Below are positions 8,915 to 18,246 of a stretch of 64,000 bases of DNA, piece after piece. Each line of letters begins with the position of its first letter. Within the stretch, counting starts at the first letter, position 1. Origin of the DNA: Alteromonas oceanisediminis (GTDB lineage: Bacteria; Pseudomonadota; Gammaproteobacteria; Enterobacterales; Alteromonadaceae); assembly GCF_018474025.1 (NCBI RefSeq), contig NZ_JAHCTA010000008.1:120960-184959 (forward strand), in the 5' to 3' direction. The notes beneath the pieces were generated by a model that was given only the letters and a program-made list of their open reading frames with translations, was not told the origin of the DNA and searched no databases. A program made the position numbers and the translations under genes.

Positions 8915-11203
8915 TTATGCTGCATTTGCCCCAGCACGCGTGACACCGGGCTTGTTCAGCGAGTATTGCTCAAGCGCGGTGATGCCGTAATACGCAGCGT
9001 TGTCATCTGCGTACAGTGGGTCAAATTGCGTCAGGATAATGCCGTCGACAGTCTGATTGAGCTGTTCAAACCGGTCGATTGAGCGGCTAATGTGTTTGGC
9101 ATCGGTGCTATCCGCTTTGACCACAAACAGCGTGGTATCGCACAGCGCACTGACAACCATACTGTCAGCCACTGCGCGGGTCGGCGGCGTGTCGATAATC
9201 ACGTAGTCATAATTCTTTTTCAGTGCGTCGATTAAGCGCCTAAAGTCAGAGCTTGCCAGCATTTCCTGCGGGTGAGTGCCATTGGAGCCTGCGCTGATCA
9301 GGTCAATACCGCTGTCTTCGTCGGTGATGATGCATTCATCGATACGGCAAGATTTACTCAGCAACTCAGATAAGCCCGGCACGGTGGGAACAAGGCCAAA
9401 CCGACGCCCTATATCGCCGCGGCGCAGGTCGGCGTCGATTAAAATAACACTGCCTAGTTGCCCGAGGCTAAAACTCATATTAATCGCTGTCGTGGTTTTT
9501 CCTTCCTTAGGTAAGGCGGAGGTCAGCATGATCACATGTTGAGATTTGCCTTGCTCCAGTAACCTCAGATTCGTTCGAAGTGAACGAAACGCTTCGCCAA
9601 ACAAATTAGCGTTTGTGGCGAAATAAAGTCTGAGATCGAGCAGTTTAGGCTGCCAGAACCAGCGCTTCTGTTTGGGGATCGCCCCTAACAAACGTTGCCC
9701 TAATTTTTTCTCCACGTCGTTTGGTGAGCGAATACCACTGCTCAGTGCGTCTGCGGCAATAACCAAGAAAATCGCTAATCCGGCGCTGAAAATTAACGCG
9801 CCAGCAATCAACAGGGTTTTCTTAGGTTTCGCTGGAATACGTGGAGGGTTCGCCGCATCGAGGATGCGTGCATTGGCGCTTTCAAAACCGCCCAGCTCCG
9901 CAGTTTCTTTCATGCGGGTAAAGAAAGAATCATACAATTGGCGGTTAACCTCGACATTACGTAGCAATGTTTGCCGGGTGTTTTCCAGTTGTGTCAGTTC
10001 CCGATAACGTGCTTTAGCGGCATTAACGGCCTCTTTCAGCCGGGAAATAGTGTCTTGCTTGCTTTGTTGATCCAGCGATAGGCTACTAACGACCCGCGTC
10101 ATTTCATTGCGTAAGTTGGCCTGTATGGAAGCCAGTTCCGCTTTTGCTGAAATTAACGTTGGGTGTTTTGGGCCATACACGTTTGACAATTCCGATAGCC
10201 GACTTTGCGCTGCCGCCTCAGATTGTTTGATCCCCTGAATGGTGGCGTTGTTGACGATTTCTGGGTAATCTGAAAAGCGTTCTGTATCACCGTTAAACTG
10301 AGCGATTTTGTCGAAGCGTAAGCCTTGTTTTTTATACTCATTTTGTGCAATGGTCAGTTGGTCTGATAGTTGTTGTAGTTCGTCTGCGGCCAAACCCATT
10401 ACACCGTCAATATCAACAACTTGTTCGCGTTGATAAAAGTCAGACAAGGCTTGTTCTGAATCATTAAGCTTTTCCCGTAGGCCAGTAATACTTTGGTTTA
10501 GCCAGGATGTCGCCTTATTGGTCATCTCCAGTTTAGAATCCAGATAACTATCGATATAGGATTCAGCCACCGCATTCGCGACGGCCGCAGCCAATTTGGG
10601 TGATTCGCTTTCGAATTTAATTTCAACCACTTGTGTGTTAGTGATCGGTTTAATGGTCAGATCTTTCATCACACGGCTCACCACGGTTTTGCGACGAGAT
10701 TGCTCTTTTTCCGCCGCACTGGCGGTTTTGTCCTGCGATTTTGGCAGAAAATCGACGTTCGCTTTGAGCCATTGCCGCAGCTTATTTTTAACACTCTCCA
10801 GCCGCCACGCGGACTCGCTGTCGTTTTGTGGGTCGAGCAGCGGATGTTCAACAAGATTTAACTTGTCGACGACTAATGCAGCAATCTTACGGCTTTTCAG
10901 AATCTCAAATTGTGTTTGGTAGTACTCTTTGCGACTGGAATCCATCCCGTAGACTTCTTCGATCGACAGCAACTTTGTCTGTTCCGCTTCAATCAGCAAC
11001 GATGCGGTAGCGATATAACGGGGCGATATGAAAAGGAGTACGAGGGCTGTTACTGCGGTAAAAAACAGTGCGAACGTAGCAATGCCAAAACGATTGCGTT
11101 TCACCAGTTGCCAATAATGATCAATGTCCAACAGCTCGGCATTGAGCGGCTCGGCCGCGGTTGGCGCAAGGGTTGGTGTGCGTGAAAGTCGTTGGTTATT
11201 CAT
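8915..11203 (-). CDS. wzc: Wzc-type polysaccharide co-polymerase / autophosphorylating tyrosine kinase
   Basis: The protein has 762 residues. An N-terminal Wzz domain is framed by membrane helices at about 37-60 and 464-485, with long coiled-coil segments between them (about 230-430). The cytoplasmic BY-kinase domain has Walker A ALPKEGKTTT (563-572), Walker A' VILIDADLR (586-594) and Walker B VIIDTPP (668-674). The tail carries Tyr731, 738, 739 and 747, a modest tyrosine cluster of the kind that is autophosphorylated. It controls chain length and export together with Wza in the envelope. ATG start at 11203; its start lies 15 bases after the wza stop. No Wzb-type phosphatase is encoded beside it. 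Confidence 0.95.
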   Translation of the reverse strand: MNNQRLSRTPTLAPTAAEPLNAELLDIDHYWQLVKRNRFGIATFALFFTAVTALVLLFISPRYIATASLLIEAEQTKLLSIEEVYGMDSSRKEYYQTQFEILKSRKIAALVVDKLNLVEHPLLDPQNDSESAWRLESVKNKLRQWLKANVDFLPKSQDKTASAAEKEQSRRKTVVSRVMKDLTIKPITNTQVVEIKFESESPKLAAAVANAVAESYIDSYLDSKLEMTNKATSWLNQSITGLREKLNDSEQALSDFYQREQVVDIDGVMGLAADELQQLSDQLTIAQNEYKKQGLRFDKIAQFNGDTERFSDYPEIVNNATIQGIKQSEAAAQSRLSELSNVYGPKHPTLISAKAELASIQANLRNEMTRVVSSLSLDQQSKQDTISRLKEAVNAAKARYRELTQLENTRQTLLRNVEVNRQLYDSFFTRMKETAELGGFESANARILDAANPPRIPAKPKKTLLIAGALIFSAGLAIFLVIAADALSSGIRSPNDVEKKLGQRLLGAIPKQKRWFWQPKLLDLRLYFATNANLFGEAFRSLRTNLRLLEQGKSQHVIMLTSALPKEGKTTTAINMSFSLGQLGSVILIDADLRRGDIGRRFGLVPTVPGLSELLSKSCRIDECIITDEDSGIDLISAGSNGTHPQEMLASSDFRRLIDALKKNYDYVIIDTPPTRAVADSMVVSALCDTTLFVVKADSTDAKHISRSIDRFEQLNQTVDGIILTQFDPLYADDNAAYYGITALEQYSLNKPGVTRAGANAA

Positions 11204-11218
11204 AGGGGCATCCTGCGG

Positions 11219-11824
11219 CTAGAAAAAGGATTGTTTGACCGTAACTATGTCACCTGGCTGGATAGCATCCACAGGCCCTAGTACAACATCAATGGTGCGT
11301 TCGCCGATTGCGCGTTCAACACGGAAACTCTTGGTCGCGGCACGTTCGGTAAAGCCGCCGGCCAATGCCGCGGCCTTAGCGATGGTGATACCGGGCTGGA
11401 AAGGGTAGCCGCCGGGCTTATTCACCGCGCCAGAAATAAAAAATGGGCGATACTCTACAATATTGACCTGCACCGACGGGTTAACGAGATAGTCACCGAG
11501 CAACCCGTCATAAATGGTTTCTTCAATGTTGGCGACAGTTTTATTGGCGAGCCTCAGCTCGCCCAGAAATGGGTAATTGACCACGCCGTTGTCAGGCAGT
11601 TGCGCCACGACATTCAAGTCGGGTTGACCAAACACATTAATTTGAATGGTATCGCCAGTGTTCACTCTATACTGCGGATTCACTGCCTGTTGCGGGTCTG
11701 CAACAGTGACCTGTGCAGTTAACAGCGACATCAGCACGAATGCGCTGCGGGAAATGATCTTTTTGAAGCGTTGTGTGCGCGCAAAAAAACAATCTAAGGT
11801 GTGTAAATACAATCGGTTGTCCAT
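11219..11824 (-). CDS. wza: Polysaccharide export protein, Wza-like, short form
   Basis: The protein has 201 residues. A hydrophobic signal sequence ends near residue 40 (SLLTAQVTVA), followed by the Poly_export domain (YRVNTGDTIQINVFGQPDL) and one SLBB domain (FFISGAVNKPGGYPF). Wza forms the periplasmic and outer-membrane channel for the polymer. E. coli Wza is near 379 residues, is a lipoprotein and has more SLBB repeats and a C-terminal amphipathic helix. This protein has no lipobox cysteine and stops after one SLBB domain, so another protein may form the outer-membrane pore. It is the first gene of the leftward EPS operon. Confidence 0.9.
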   Translation of the reverse strand: MDNRLYLHTLDCFFARTQRFKKIISRSAFVLMSLLTAQVTVADPQQAVNPQYRVNTGDTIQINVFGQPDLNVVAQLPDNGVVNYPFLGELRLANKTVANIEETIYDGLLGDYLVNPSVQVNIVEYRPFFISGAVNKPGGYPFQPGITIAKAAALAGGFTERAATKSFRVERAIGERTIDVVLGPVDAIQPGDIVTVKQSFF

Positions 11825-11873
11825 GGTAATTGCTCCCTTTTTATCAAGCGTTGACGCACGCGTCTGGCACAGA

Positions 11874-11919
11874 GTAAGAGTGTGGCCTTACGTCGACACA
11901 CGGCGCTGGTGACTCTTAC
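11874..11919. promoter_or_regulatory. Inverted repeat, possible operator between wza and the priming transferase
   Basis: GTAAGAG at 11,874-11,880 is repeated as CTCTTAC at 11,913-11,919. The arms are 32 bases apart, about 50 bases upstream of the wza start. A regulator site is possible; no known consensus was matched. Confidence 0.25.
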
Positions 11920-11960
11920 GCCGCGAACATGAGTGATTTTATCCGTAGCCTTTGTCAGCA

Positions 11961-11990
11961 TTGACTTGACGGGCGATTTACGCCTGTTAT
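11961..11990 (+). promoter_or_regulatory. Candidate promoter for the priming transferase gene
   Basis: TTGACT (11,961-11,966) and TGTTAT (11,985-11,990) are separated by 18 bases. This would give a leader of about 200 bases. Weak consensus match, no other support. Confidence 0.3.
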
Positions 11991-12196
11991 TCAAGCTCAA
12001 CACAACGAAGTCATGCGCGACTTATGCGCCGCGCTGGCTCAGTCTATGCGACATACGTGCCAGTGGATTCAAGGGCCGATATTTATTGGGCTGGCGCCGC
12101 GATTGAGGAAATTACTCTGCGGGTGAACTTTGTGGCGCAGGGTTTGCAAAGTCAGCAGTTCACACAGCCGATGTCGATTTGCAGGGGAACGCATCC

Positions 12197-13597
12197 ATGT
12201 CCAATGTAGGAATTATCCAAGCCAATAAAAGCAGCGTGTCATCACTTTATCGCCTTGTCGATTTGGTGGTGATCACACTCACTTTTTTTTCTACTTTGCT
12301 AGCGTTTGAGCTGGCACCAAATCCAAACACCATGATATTGCTGTGTGCCAGCATCATCGTGTATATGCTGGTTGCGGAGGGATTGGAGCTTTATCGTTCT
12401 TGGCGTACATCGCCGTTGCGAGAACTGTTGAAACATGTGGTTGCCAGTTGGACGATAACGTCTTTCATGGTAATTGCCGGTTCCTACGCACTCACCGGAT
12501 ACAACATGTTGCGCCCGACGGAAGTGTTGCTGTGGTTAGTATTGACCTATCCGGCGCTCACACTGTGGCGCGCTGGGTTCCGGCAAATGTTAACGGTATA
12601 TCGTAAAGGCGGTGGAAACAGTCGTAGCGCGCTGGTGATAGGGGCCAATGCGTCAGGTCTGGCGCTGGCAAACCAATTGCGCGATCAGGAGGGGCTAGGC
12701 ATTTCTTGTATTGGCTTGTTTGATGATCGCGCACCACAGCGCTTGCCGTATGACGTGCGAGGGCAAGTACTTGGTGGTGTTGATCAGGCAATTGCAATGG
12801 CACGTCGCAATGAAGTTGACTATGTCTACATTGCACTGCCCATGAGCGCAGAGAAACGCATTATGCAGGTACTGGACAAGTGCAGTGATACCACGGCAAC
12901 CGTCTCAATCATTCCTAACTTTTTTATCTACAATCTTATCAATGCCCGCTGGCAAAATATCGGCTCGATTCAGGCGCTGAGCATTTACGATACACCTTTT
13001 CAGGGAGCCAGCGACGTGCTGAAGCGCCTGGAAGACGTGATTTTCAGTAGCCTGATTCTGGCGCTTATAGCCGTGCCCATGCTGATCATTGCTGCGTTGG
13101 TTAAGATAACCTCACCGGGGCCTGTGATTTTCAAGCAGGACCGATACGGCTTAGATGGTAAAAAAATCAGAGTGTATAAGTTCCGCTCAATGACCACCGC
13201 TGACAACGGAGCCACGGTTAAACAGGCGACCAAAAATGATGCACGGATCACGCCGCTCGGCGCCTTTCTTCGCAAGACCTCTTTAGATGAACTCCCACAG
13301 TTTATTAATGTGTTACGCGGCGAAATGTCGATTGTAGGCCCACGCCCGCATGCGGTTGCCCACAATGAACAGTACCGCAAACTTATTCAGCGCTACATGC
13401 TGCGTCACAAAGTGAAACCGGGTATTACCGGGTGGGCGCAAATTAATGGGCTACGTGGCGAAACTGAAACCATTAATAAGATGGTGAAACGTGTGGAGTA
13501 TGATCTTGAGTACATACACCGTTGGTCGCTGTGGTTTGATGTTAAGATTATTTTGTCGACCGTCGTCAATGGGTTTGTGAACAAAAACGCCTACTAA
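12197..13597 (+). CDS. wcaJ: Undecaprenyl-phosphate sugar phosphotransferase (EPS priming enzyme, WcaJ/PssY type)
   Basis: The protein has 466 residues. Four N-terminal membrane helices are followed by a Rossmann-like CoA-binding_3 domain (around SALVIGANASGLALA). A fifth hydrophobic helix near 280-300 leads into the bacterial sugar transferase domain, with ITSPGPVIFKQDRYG, KFRSM, RKTSLDELPQ, GPRPHA and KPGITGWAQINGLRG. It moves a hexose-1-phosphate, usually glucose or galactose, onto undecaprenyl phosphate, the first step of repeat-unit assembly. The ATG at 12,197 has AGGGGA 8 bases upstream; a TTG at 12,179 is less likely. It is divergent from the rest of the EPS genes, and its stop overlaps the convergent diguanylate cyclase gene by 4 bases. 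Confidence 0.93.
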   Translation: MSNVGIIQANKSSVSSLYRLVDLVVITLTFFSTLLAFELAPNPNTMILLCASIIVYMLVAEGLELYRSWRTSPLRELLKHVVASWTITSFMVIAGSYALTGYNMLRPTEVLLWLVLTYPALTLWRAGFRQMLTVYRKGGGNSRSALVIGANASGLALANQLRDQEGLGISCIGLFDDRAPQRLPYDVRGQVLGGVDQAIAMARRNEVDYVYIALPMSAEKRIMQVLDKCSDTTATVSIIPNFFIYNLINARWQNIGSIQALSIYDTPFQGASDVLKRLEDVIFSSLILALIAVPMLIIAALVKITSPGPVIFKQDRYGLDGKKIRVYKFRSMTTADNGATVKQATKNDARITPLGAFLRKTSLDELPQFINVLRGEMSIVGPRPHAVAHNEQYRKLIQRYMLRHKVKPGITGWAQINGLRGETETINKMVKRVEYDLEYIHRWSLWFDVKIILSTVVNGFVNKNAY

Positions 13598-14709
13598 CTG
13601 GATCCGGACGCCTTAGACACAACGCGGTTGCGTCCTTCATGTTTCGCCATGTAAAGATGCTTATCGGCCAAGTTAACTGCTTGGTCGATACTGGTGTCTT
13701 TATTCACCTCAGCAACGCCAATGCTGAGCGCCACTTTGATCGGATGCTGATTTTGCCATACCGGGCTTTCATGGATACTCAGCCGAATTTTCTCAGCCAG
13801 TTCATGCGCGTTTTCTAAGCCCGTATCAGGCAGCATGAACAGAAACTCTTCTCCGCCCCAGCGTGCGACCATGTCCTGTTTTCGAATCGCATTCTGGAAT
13901 CGTTTCGCGAGTGTTTTTAATACTTCGTCACCGCAATCATGGCCATATTGATCATTGATCGATTTAAAGTGATCAACATCCGCCAGCAATACTGAAAAGC
14001 AGCCATTACTGCGCGCCATACGCTGATATTCATGTTTAAGTTGTTCGTTAATATGCCGGCGATTCGGCAGCTTGGTCATTTGATCGTGCAGCGCCTGATG
14101 CTCAAACTCGTCTCGCATTTTGTCAACGTAAGCATAGCTCTGCTCTCGGCTGTATTCATAAAGCCCTGACAAAAATACGATTGTTGCGAACGAATAGAGT
14201 AGTCTTGTTTTAAATTCAACACTGTAGTGCGTTAGAAGTAAACCGTCGTTGGGGTAGAAGAGCACAACGCTCACTAGCGCGGTAAACAAGACGACCAACG
14301 TTAGTCCGCGTTTAAACCCGCCTAAAAATAAACTAACAGGCGGCACCAGATACAGCCATAGCGGGCCTGTATTGCTGTTGCCTCCCGTAATCACTAAAAA
14401 CAGTGTCAGCACCATTAAACACATCACCAGAATAACTACCGCTGCGTGCTGTGCAAAGAGGGTTTGTTTAACCACCTGAAGCCAGCGGGTGGTAAAGAAC
14501 AGTAAACTGGCAACCGCCAGCGATAGGCCTAACAACCAATCTTGCGCAAATGCAGCACGAACCCCTAAAACCAAGGTCAAGCTGCTACCGACAAAGGCAA
14601 ATAGGTTAACCACAATGACGCGTCGGTTGGTTTCCGCGTCGAACGACTTAGAGCAACCCGCGCGAGCGTAGCGCTGTGCTGCTGATTTCAAGCGGGAAAA
14701 GCTTTTCAC
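13594..14709 (-). CDS. Membrane-bound diguanylate cyclase (GGDEF)
   Basis: The protein has 371 residues. The N-terminal ~190 residues form about six hydrophobic helices with no recognised sensor name, followed by a short linker and a GGDEF domain. The active-site motif GGEEF (285-289) is intact, and RKQD (276-279) lies five residues before it, which matches the inhibitory c-di-GMP-binding I-site (RxxD). It should make c-di-GMP and be subject to product inhibition. ATG start at 14,709. It is convergent with the EPS priming gene (4-base overlap) and lies 2 bases after pqiC on the same strand, so it may be read with pqiABC. A link to EPS control is an inference. Confidence 0.92.
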   Translation of the reverse strand: MKSFSRLKSAAQRYARAGCSKSFDAETNRRVIVVNLFAFVGSSLTLVLGVRAAFAQDWLLGLSLAVASLLFFTTRWLQVVKQTLFAQHAAVVILVMCLMVLTLFLVITGGNSNTGPLWLYLVPPVSLFLGGFKRGLTLVVLFTALVSVVLFYPNDGLLLTHYSVEFKTRLLYSFATIVFLSGLYEYSREQSYAYVDKMRDEFEHQALHDQMTKLPNRRHINEQLKHEYQRMARSNGCFSVLLADVDHFKSINDQYGHDCGDEVLKTLAKRFQNAIRKQDMVARWGGEEFLFMLPDTGLENAHELAEKIRLSIHESPVWQNQHPIKVALSIGVAEVNKDTSIDQAVNLADKHLYMAKHEGRNRVVSKASGSS

Positions 14710-14711
14710 GA

Positions 14712-15341
14712 TTAACCTTGCGGGCTTGTTTTAGTCAGCGTCGCCGCAATTTCATCAGCCAGTTCGGACACCAGCGTACGCATGCGTGCCACAGAATGTG
14801 CATAACCATCCTGTTCAAGTGGGCGCGAATACTGGAATGAGTGCGGCGCAGACAGTTTCCCGTCGTGCTCAGTCATCCAAATCCCAGACAGCACAACGTC
14901 ACCTCGCTGAAGCGGCATAAAATGCTCAACGTTAACCACGATGGAAATTTTTGCATTGTCGGAAATGGTTGAATGGGTGCGAGAAGGCATTCGGTAGAAT
15001 CCGCTCAGTGAAGGGAACTGGCTGAGTGAGTTTGCGAGCAACATGCCAAAATCCGCGTCGAGAGGCTCGGCCCATACATGCTTAGTGGCGATTGATAATG
15101 TTTCATCATCATTCTGCATGACCAAACTGCGGCTCTGTAGGTATTCAGGCAAGTTTACCTGCTTTACATTCACGAATACGGTGTCAGATGTATTTGCCGT
15201 TGTGGGTGTGTCCCTGACGATATTCAGCAGATAATGATTAATTTCGATGGGTTGTGATGCACACCCACTGATCAAGATCACGCTGATCACAGTCAACAAC
15301 CAATGTCGCCGTAGGGTTAAGCGATTTGTCATACTAGTCAT
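14712..15341 (-). CDS. pqiC: PqiC-type lipoprotein (ABC-type transport auxiliary family)
   Basis: The protein has 209 residues with a clear lipoprotein signal, LISGC, lipidated at Cys27. The remainder is the PqiC/DUF330 type, including the INHYLL strand shortly after the lipid anchor. In E. coli PqiC docks the PqiB needle at the outer membrane. The ATG at 15,341 has AAGGGAGA just upstream and overlaps the pqiB stop by 8 bases. A longer frame to 15,404 lies inside pqiB and is unlikely. It is the third gene of pqiABC. Confidence 0.88.
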   Translation of the reverse strand: MTSMTNRLTLRRHWLLTVISVILISGCASQPIEINHYLLNIVRDTPTTANTSDTVFVNVKQVNLPEYLQSRSLVMQNDDETLSIATKHVWAEPLDADFGMLLANSLSQFPSLSGFYRMPSRTHSTISDNAKISIVVNVEHFMPLQRGDVVLSGIWMTEHDGKLSAPHSFQYSRPLEQDGYAHSVARMRTLVSELADEIAATLTKTSPQG

Positions 15342-16989
15342 TGCGATCTCCCTTACGCTGCGGTTGGATATCTTCTTGGCTACTGTCGCCAAATAACAGA
15401 CCATTAGGCTTTTCCTTGAGACGGATCAAGATTGGCTGGATCTCGCGCAATGTATCTTGCAGATTGCGCATACTGCCATTCACGTTCGAATAGGTGGCAG
15501 ACCCTTCTGCATAATCAGCCAGAAGTTGCTGCATTTGCGCAGTGACATCTTCAATCTGCTGATTGAGGGTTGCAATATCAAATTGATTAATTTTGTCATC
15601 AAAGTTTTGACTGGTTTGCGCTACCGATTCTGCCGTGGCCGACATGGCTGCAATTACCTGCTGAATATCAGCGACCACATCATCTAGAGGCATACTATTG
15701 AGTTTATTTAATAACGCGTCGACTTTCTGCGTGATTTGCGTGAACTCGTTCGATGCTGAAGGAATATAGTCGTAATCCAATAGCGCAATGGGCGTGAAAG
15801 GCTGTGGGTTTTTTACATGTTGCAAGTCTACAAACAGCCCGCCGGTTAAAAAATTACCCACACGCAACGTGGCGCGCAAATCATTTTCTACCCAACGGTT
15901 AATCTGACGCCGCACAAACTCAAGCCCGGCTTGATTATCTGGTTGGCGCACTTTACCGGGGTAAATGTTGATTAATACAGGAATGGCGTATTCTTTCTCA
16001 AGCATGGTGCCTGGCAGGGGGCTTACCGCATTAATCGCCAACACTTCGCCAATCTGAATTCCCCGATACTCTACGGGCGCTCCAACCGTTAAACCCCTCA
16101 CGGTATCATCAATCAGTAGCATGAATTCGGCGGCAAGCTTAAAGCGCTCATCGGCTGCGGCTTCAAAACTGCTATAGATATCAAAATGCGTACGTTTGTT
16201 AATTTGTTCGCCCGCAGGTGAGCCGGGAGGGATGCCGAACGTTACACCATTGGTGAGTAATGTTTCTAAGCTACCCGTCTCGACGGAGATACCCGAAGAG
16301 GCAAGGTTGAATTTCACACCACTGACATTCCAAAAACGCGTGTTTTCCGTAATCAGCTTGTGATAGGGCGCTTCGATAAACGCGTTGTAATACACCACAC
16401 GCTCTTCGATGTTAAAGTAAATATCTTCAAACTCGCCAACTTTGAAGCCTTTGTACACGATTGGATCGCCTTCTTTAAACGCAAATTCGTCTGCGCTGTT
16501 TAAAGTAACGTGCAGTCCCGGCGTACCTAACGGCGTAACCGGAGGACGTTCCAAACCAATAAAGTCGCTGCGCTGCTGGCCGTTATTCGCTGGCTCCATA
16601 GCGATATAGCTGCCTGACAACAGCGTGTTCAGGCCCGACACACCACTGAACGAAACGCGTGGCGATACTACCCAGAATTCTGTATCGGTAGTCAGCAATT
16701 CATTAACGGTATTATCCATTCGTGCGGTAATGATAACCCCGGTTAGGTCGGGCTTTAACTCAATACTTTTGACAATACCCACGTCGAGATCTTTCGCTTT
16801 AATCGGGGTTTTATTCACTTCAATCCCTGTGGCAGATTGAAATTCAATGGTGATCAATGGACCTTGGGTCAGCCATTGTTGAAACACCATCCATAAGCCA
16901 ATAAGCAGTGCGACAATCGGAATAAACCACACTTTGGAAAAGCGAGCAGCGGGTTTCACAATAGCACTTTGTTCAAGCGGTTCTGTCAT
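15334..16989 (-). CDS. pqiB: PqiB, MCE-domain intermembrane lipid transport protein
   Basis: The protein has 551 residues. One N-terminal membrane helix (about 20-40) is followed by three MCE/MlaD domains, starting near 45, 160 and 285, and a long helical C terminus with coiled-coil character (about 420-530). In E. coli the protein forms a hexameric periplasmic tube from inner to outer membrane that carries lipids. The length is close to E. coli PqiB (546). It overlaps pqiA by 17 bases and pqiC by 8, so the three genes form one operon. Confidence 0.93.
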   Translation of the reverse strand: MTEPLEQSAIVKPAARFSKVWFIPIVALLIGLWMVFQQWLTQGPLITIEFQSATGIEVNKTPIKAKDLDVGIVKSIELKPDLTGVIITARMDNTVNELLTTDTEFWVVSPRVSFSGVSGLNTLLSGSYIAMEPANNGQQRSDFIGLERPPVTPLGTPGLHVTLNSADEFAFKEGDPIVYKGFKVGEFEDIYFNIEERVVYYNAFIEAPYHKLITENTRFWNVSGVKFNLASSGISVETGSLETLLTNGVTFGIPPGSPAGEQINKRTHFDIYSSFEAAADERFKLAAEFMLLIDDTVRGLTVGAPVEYRGIQIGEVLAINAVSPLPGTMLEKEYAIPVLINIYPGKVRQPDNQAGLEFVRRQINRWVENDLRATLRVGNFLTGGLFVDLQHVKNPQPFTPIALLDYDYIPSASNEFTQITQKVDALLNKLNSMPLDDVVADIQQVIAAMSATAESVAQTSQNFDDKINQFDIATLNQQIEDVTAQMQQLLADYAEGSATYSNVNGSMRNLQDTLREIQPILIRLKEKPNGLLFGDSSQEDIQPQRKGDRND

Positions 16990-18118
16990 GTCGGTTTCTT
17001 GTATACCAAATTAATCGACTGTCGAAGGTCATTGCCGCCACCATAGTGACAAACACCACAGCGCAAAATGCCAATACACCCGGACCAGGATAAATAGACA
17101 TAGTATTGCCTAGCTGTATCAATGCAACCAGAATCGCGACAACGAATACATCAATCATTGACCACCGCCCAATCAACTCGGTAATGCGATAGCTTCGCGC
17201 CCGCGCGCTTTGGTAGCGCAGATCACCGCGCTGCACGGTATAGTTCAGGTAGGCAAGGGCTATCAATTTTGCCACTGGCACCATAATACTGGCAATAAAG
17301 ATAATGCTGGCAATAGGGTAGGAGCCTTCCTGCCAGAGCAATCGCACGCCGCCAATGATTGTGCTCGGCTCATCACGCCCCAGCAGGTTTGTGTGCATCA
17401 CCGGCAATAAATTCGCCGGAATATATAACAATACCGCGGTTAATAGCAGCGCCCATGTATGTTGAATACTGAACCGTGCGCTTTGTTCATCCAAAGGCTT
17501 GTGTGTTTCCTGATAGGTTTCTGCAAGCCAGAGTGTGGTTTCTGCCCGATCGAAATACATCAGCGTAAACGCAGAGCACAGCGTAAAGGCGACGTAGGCA
17601 AAAAAGGACATGCCAAACAAAACATCCGCATGTGACGTGATTTTCACCAAGCTAACCAGCGTGCCGACCAAGAATATTTCCGCCATGCTCCAGGGCAATA
17701 GGCGCTGTACCCACACAAACACGCGCGCGCTGAAATAACTCGGTTGTGCGTACAGCCGTTGATACTGTAAAACGCAGATACCCAGTAATACTGAGCCGGG
17801 TAGCACCAAGGTTGCTAGCGCAGTCACGATCGCTAAGGATGTGTAGTGAATGTCGACTAGGGTTAGTAAGCCTTGAATAATTTCCATCGAATGTTGTTGG
17901 CCGCTGGCGCGAAATGACAGAAAATTAAAGGGAATAGAGAGCAGCAGAAAAATGAGCCCGGCTAGCCCAAAGCCAAGGCTAAACTCAACGCTGTTGCGGC
18001 GGTAAGACATGACTTGATTACCACAACGGGGACACAGAGCACGCTCACGATGCTGCAAAACCGGCACAGAGAAGGTGGTTTGGCAGTGTTCACAGGTGAG
18101 TGTTGTTCGCTCCGACAT
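16973..18118 (-). CDS. pqiA: PqiA inner membrane protein, lacking the second zinc ribbon
   Basis: The protein has 381 residues. The N terminus has a zinc ribbon (Cys9, Cys12, Cys29, Cys32), followed by two blocks of four membrane helices. The segments LLPWSMAEIFLVGTLVSLVK and IGRWSMIDVFVVAILVALIQ are the duplicated PqiA signature. E. coli PqiA is 417 residues and has a second Cys4 ribbon between the helix blocks. Here the connecting loop carries no cysteines, and the length difference fits loss of that ribbon. It is thought to load lipids into PqiB. ATG start at 18,118; first gene of the operon. Confidence 0.9.
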   Translation of the reverse strand: MSERTTLTCEHCQTTFSVPVLQHRERALCPRCGNQVMSYRRNSVEFSLGFGLAGLIFLLLSIPFNFLSFRASGQQHSMEIIQGLLTLVDIHYTSLAIVTALATLVLPGSVLLGICVLQYQRLYAQPSYFSARVFVWVQRLLPWSMAEIFLVGTLVSLVKITSHADVLFGMSFFAYVAFTLCSAFTLMYFDRAETTLWLAETYQETHKPLDEQSARFSIQHTWALLLTAVLLYIPANLLPVMHTNLLGRDEPSTIIGGVRLLWQEGSYPIASIIFIASIMVPVAKLIALAYLNYTVQRGDLRYQSARARSYRITELIGRWSMIDVFVVAILVALIQLGNTMSIYPGPGVLAFCAVVFVTMVAAMTFDSRLIWYTRNRHDRTA

Positions 18119-18246
18119 AAGGTACGTGGTGATTCATTCAATGCTGCCAGCATAGTGGATTGCGTAACATTACACCAGTGCTCAATCGGTAGATATTCGA
18201 CAACTTTATCTCCGAAAACAATCAGTTAATTGGAATGATTTGACCC

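Larger units (their letters stand above)
11825..12196. other. Divergent intergenic region of the EPS locus
   Basis: These 372 bases lie between the divergent starts of wza and the priming transferase gene and should hold promoters for both. I see a 7-base inverted repeat (11,874-11,919), one weak promoter candidate for the rightward gene, and no convincing gene. The RfaH ops element (GGCGGTAG core) was looked for and not found. Confidence 0.6.

Noticed and set aside
12024..12209. A 61-codon open frame in the EPS intergenic region
   Set aside because: No ribosome site, no conserved character, and it runs into the priming transferase gene.
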